Shown: piece after piece, positions 62,244 through 64,000 of the stretch | How the letters are laid out: each line of letters starts with the position of its first letter | How positions within the stretch are numbered: the first letter of the stretch is position 1 | Assembly: GCA_009760855.2 (NCBI GenBank) | Contig: WPIO01000115.1 | Coordinates: forward strand, 66,001-130,000 | Length of the DNA stretch: 64,000 bases | Direction: 5' to 3' | From: Cristatella mucedo | Taxonomy: Eukaryota; Bryozoa; Phylactolaemata; Cristatellidae | Made by a program: the position numbers and the translations under genes | The notes under the pieces: model-generated | What the model was told of the DNA's origin: nothing | The model's database searches: none | What the model saw: the letters and a program-made list of their open reading frames with translations, nothing else

Positions 62244-62711
62244 CTAGTCGCTGTGCCCGCTCCGCTGTCGGAACGGTTGCATGTGCGACCACCTTCTCTG
62301 TGGATCGTAGTCGTACGCCGGCTCCGCCGTGACGCACATCCCGGCAGATCCTGCAGCGGCAGCAGCTGCCGCTGCGGCAGCAGCTGCCGCTGCGGCCGCC
62401 GCATTGGGACCCGCGGGACCGTAATAGATGAAGCCGGAGTTGCACTGATACGCGTGCGGGCTGCAAATGTTGAGCGGATACTGGCAGCCCCAGACGTCGA
62501 CGCTCATGGCCGACGCAGCGGCCGCCGACGTCGGCATGCCGACTGCCGCGAACTGGCCACCGCCACTGATGCTCGCCGGAAACGGCTCTGCCGCGGCGTC
62601 GACGGCCAGCGACATCGCTTGGTCCACCGCCGCCGCTTCGTCTGCTCCGTCCTCCAGCCAATCGAGCTTCTCCTGCCGACGCCATTTTGCTCGACGGTTC
62701 TGGAACCACAC
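62244..62711 (-). CDS. Rx: Terminal exon of a paired-like homeobox gene, Rx/Rax-like (partial)
   Basis: The exon encodes 155 residues and a stop. It opens with the end of homeodomain helix 3, VWFQNRRAKWRRQEKL, which carries the invariant W48, F49, N51 and R53 and a Q at position 50. RRQEKL after the helix is the form typical of Rx/Rax; Aristaless has RKQEK and Goosecoid has K50. On the minus strand the exon is preceded by a pyrimidine-rich tract ending CCCCCAAG, so the splice falls in phase 0 just before V47, where paired-like genes commonly carry an intron. Downstream are an acidic stretch, alanine- and serine-rich sequence, a C/Y-rich segment (WGCQYPLNIC), an uninterrupted run of about 17 alanines, and a tail ending GHSD. 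I see no OAR motif, which many Rx proteins carry near the C terminus. The expected product is a nuclear sequence-specific transcription factor. Family placement rests on about 16 residues. Aristaless-type or another Q50 paired-like class remains possible. Confidence 0.75.
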   Translation of the reverse strand: MWFQNRRAKWRRQEKLDWLEDGADEAAAVDQAMSLAVDAAAEPFPASISGGGQFAAVGMPTSAAAASAMSVDVWGCQYPLNICSPHAYQCNSGFIYYGPAGPNAAAAAAAAAAAAAAAAAGSAGMCVTAEPAYDYDPQRRWSHMQPFRQRSGHSD

Positions 62712-63159
62712 CTTGGGGGCAAGAGAGAGAAACATTGAGTCGGTAGTGCATCGCAATCAGCCGCGCGGCGGCGTCGCCAAAATAAATCAAACGTGAACCG
62801 CTGTAAGCTCAGCGACTCCGCGAAATCGCCCTTCCTCTCTGCTCCGGACGACGGCGACGGTGCCGTGCTGCGGCGTCAGCGGCGCTGCTCAGTTCTACGA
62901 CTACCGTGCTCCGAGACTGCCCGCCAGCTCGCTTCGTACGCGGCCATGCGTTCTGCTCGCAGAACGCCGCGTTTTCTCTTGGCTCGCGATCTAGCGGTCA
63001 GGGCGTTCGCTCGCGCTCTAGGAGCCACCATCGCCGCGGCAGTCTCGCGCACTGCTTCGACGAGACCCACTCGTCCGCCGCGGCCTCCGCCGCTGAGATC
63101 CCAATTACGGACATAACTAAAAGGCTGTCACCTCGCTGCGTACTAGGCTGAGGGAGTGG

Positions 63160-63330
63160 AGGCCGATTACGACGGTAATTGCCTTTTACCCAGCCACTCC
63201 GGAGACCGATAAATAATTATTGCTTTCCCATGCGTTAGTATAGTACTTACTTAGTAATACAATTACCGGAGCGTATAAAACACAGTCAGTAATTAGCCAC
63301 CATGGCCGAGGGGCCTCGGTCGGCTAATAT
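63160..63330. promoter_or_regulatory. Cluster of TAAT homeodomain-type motifs, possible enhancer
   Basis: This is an AT-rich islet inside GC-rich DNA. It holds a 9-bp inverted pair, CGGTAATTG at 63173-63181 and CAATTACCG at 63260-63268. It also holds AATAATTATTG near 63212, a palindromic TAATTA at 63290-63295 and a CTAATATT at about 63324. Paired-like homeodomain proteins bind TAAT half-sites, often as inverted pairs. The position in the presumed intron of a homeobox gene makes an auto- or cross-regulatory element plausible. Function is inferred only from motif density. A TATAAAA at 63274-63280 lies in the same islet. Confidence 0.35.
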
Positions 63331-63385
63331 TTTTTCGTCCGCCCCGGCGCATGCTGTCGCTGCGGACGACGTTTCGCACGCCTAA
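63302..63385 (+). other. Short open frame of 27 codons with a strong Kozak context
   Basis: The ATG sits in GCCACCATGG, a textbook strong initiation context, 22 bases after a TATAAAA at 63274-63280. The frame runs 27 codons (beginning MAEGPRSANIF) to a TAA. A TATA box this close would place the start of transcription at about the ATG, so the two signals do not fit one promoter well. I do not recognise the peptide. Chance is the leading explanation. Confidence 0.15.
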
Positions 63386-64000
63386 CGACGCCTCTAACGA
63401 TTGGCGCGGCCCGCGCGACGCACGCTCCGGCCTGCGCGTTTACGCAACTTCGCAAGCACCCCGCTGCGGGTGCAAGTCAACGGCGGCGCCGTCGTGGAGC
63501 ACCTTCCGAAAGTGGTGACGACGGCGGTGAAACGAGCGTGGCGCTCGCGCCGCCGACGTGCCACGCGGGCGACGGCGCACGTGGAGCGAGCGGCGAGCGT
63601 CCGCTTCTCCGGTATCGCATTAACGGGGCATTAGCGATAATGAATGTATCGCATTAGTCAGAATAATTCGCGCGAAAAGCTAGTCGCACAATATCGCCGA
63701 GCGCCGCTGATACGCCCGGAACGAAAACAAAGTTTCCTCTATCGGTGACCGACAGTCGGTCAGACGTCGCCACTGACAATCCGACGCCGTCGCAGCGAGC
63801 AAGACAACGTGGAGGAGGAGCGCACACAGCCATTTTTATTATTACTATCGCAGCGCTTGCTGCTACGCTCACGATGCTCAGGACTAGACTAGACCGCTCC
63901 AACTTATCGGGCACGAGACGAACGTAGCCGGATTGGAGATCCTGCCTGCACACATACTACGCGTCCTCCTCCGCTCTCTTCTACAGCTGTAGCGTTTGTG

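Larger units (their letters stand above)
62712..64000 (-). other. Presumed intron or upstream region of the homeobox gene
   Basis: This GC- and CpG-rich stretch lies upstream of the homeobox exon on its strand. I searched the minus-strand reading frames for the first 46 residues of a homeodomain and found none, so the preceding exon should lie outside the window. The open frames here are short, arginine- and alanine-rich, overlap on both strands, and look like by-products of high GC. The only distinct structure is the AT-rich motif cluster at 63160-63330. Confidence 0.5.

Noticed and set aside
61939-62790. A 283-codon minus-strand frame overlapping the homeobox exon
   Set aside because: It is in a different frame from the conserved helix 3 and gives low-complexity R/G/A-rich sequence, as expected for an off-frame reading of GC-rich coding DNA.
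62181-62796. Plus-strand open frames of 109-185 codons opposite the homeobox exon
   Set aside because: They are antisense shadows of the exon with no domain.

Overview
This is a window of invertebrate animal nuclear DNA. The evidence is one spliced homeobox exon with a canonical 3' splice site, dense layers of decayed LINE, SINE, LTR and DNA transposons, long microsatellites, and no bacterial-style gene packing. The taxon cannot be fixed from the sequence. A homeobox gene in a LINE-rich, AT-rich background would fit a lophotrochozoan or flatworm, but that is a guess.

Layout. From 1 to about 60.6 kb the DNA is AT-rich and contains no host gene that I can support. It is dominated by two decayed non-LTR retrotransposon families. 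Family A is of the L2/CR1 type: an endonuclease of the apurinic (EEP) kind, then a reverse transcriptase, then a 3' end of short (ATT)n repeats. It gives more than 20 fragments, about two thirds of them on the minus strand. The longest copies are at 2975-5640 and 41140-44720. Family B is a related LINE with a different 3' end and has eight fragments. Around these lie tRNA-headed SINEs whose tails resemble the family A 3' end, two copies of a pogo/Tigger-like DNA element, a probable hAT remnant, a 713-bp solo LTR nested inside a family A copy, several paired anonymous repeats, and a compound microsatellite of about 1 kb at 29.76-30.76 kb.

At about 60.6 kb the composition changes sharply to GC- and CpG-rich DNA that runs to the end of the window. 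This part holds a 30-bp minisatellite (60681-60837), the terminal coding exon of a paired-like homeobox gene on the minus strand (62244-62711, best match Rx/Rax), and an AT-rich islet of TAAT homeodomain-type motifs (63160-63330) in the presumed intron. The upstream exons of the gene must lie beyond position 64000 or be unrecognisable here.

No new multi-gene system was found. The most informative observations concern transposon biology (the nested solo LTR with a clean 4-bp target duplication, LINE-SINE tail sharing, and a microsatellite that expanded inside a LINE reading frame) and the homeobox exon, which shows no OAR motif.
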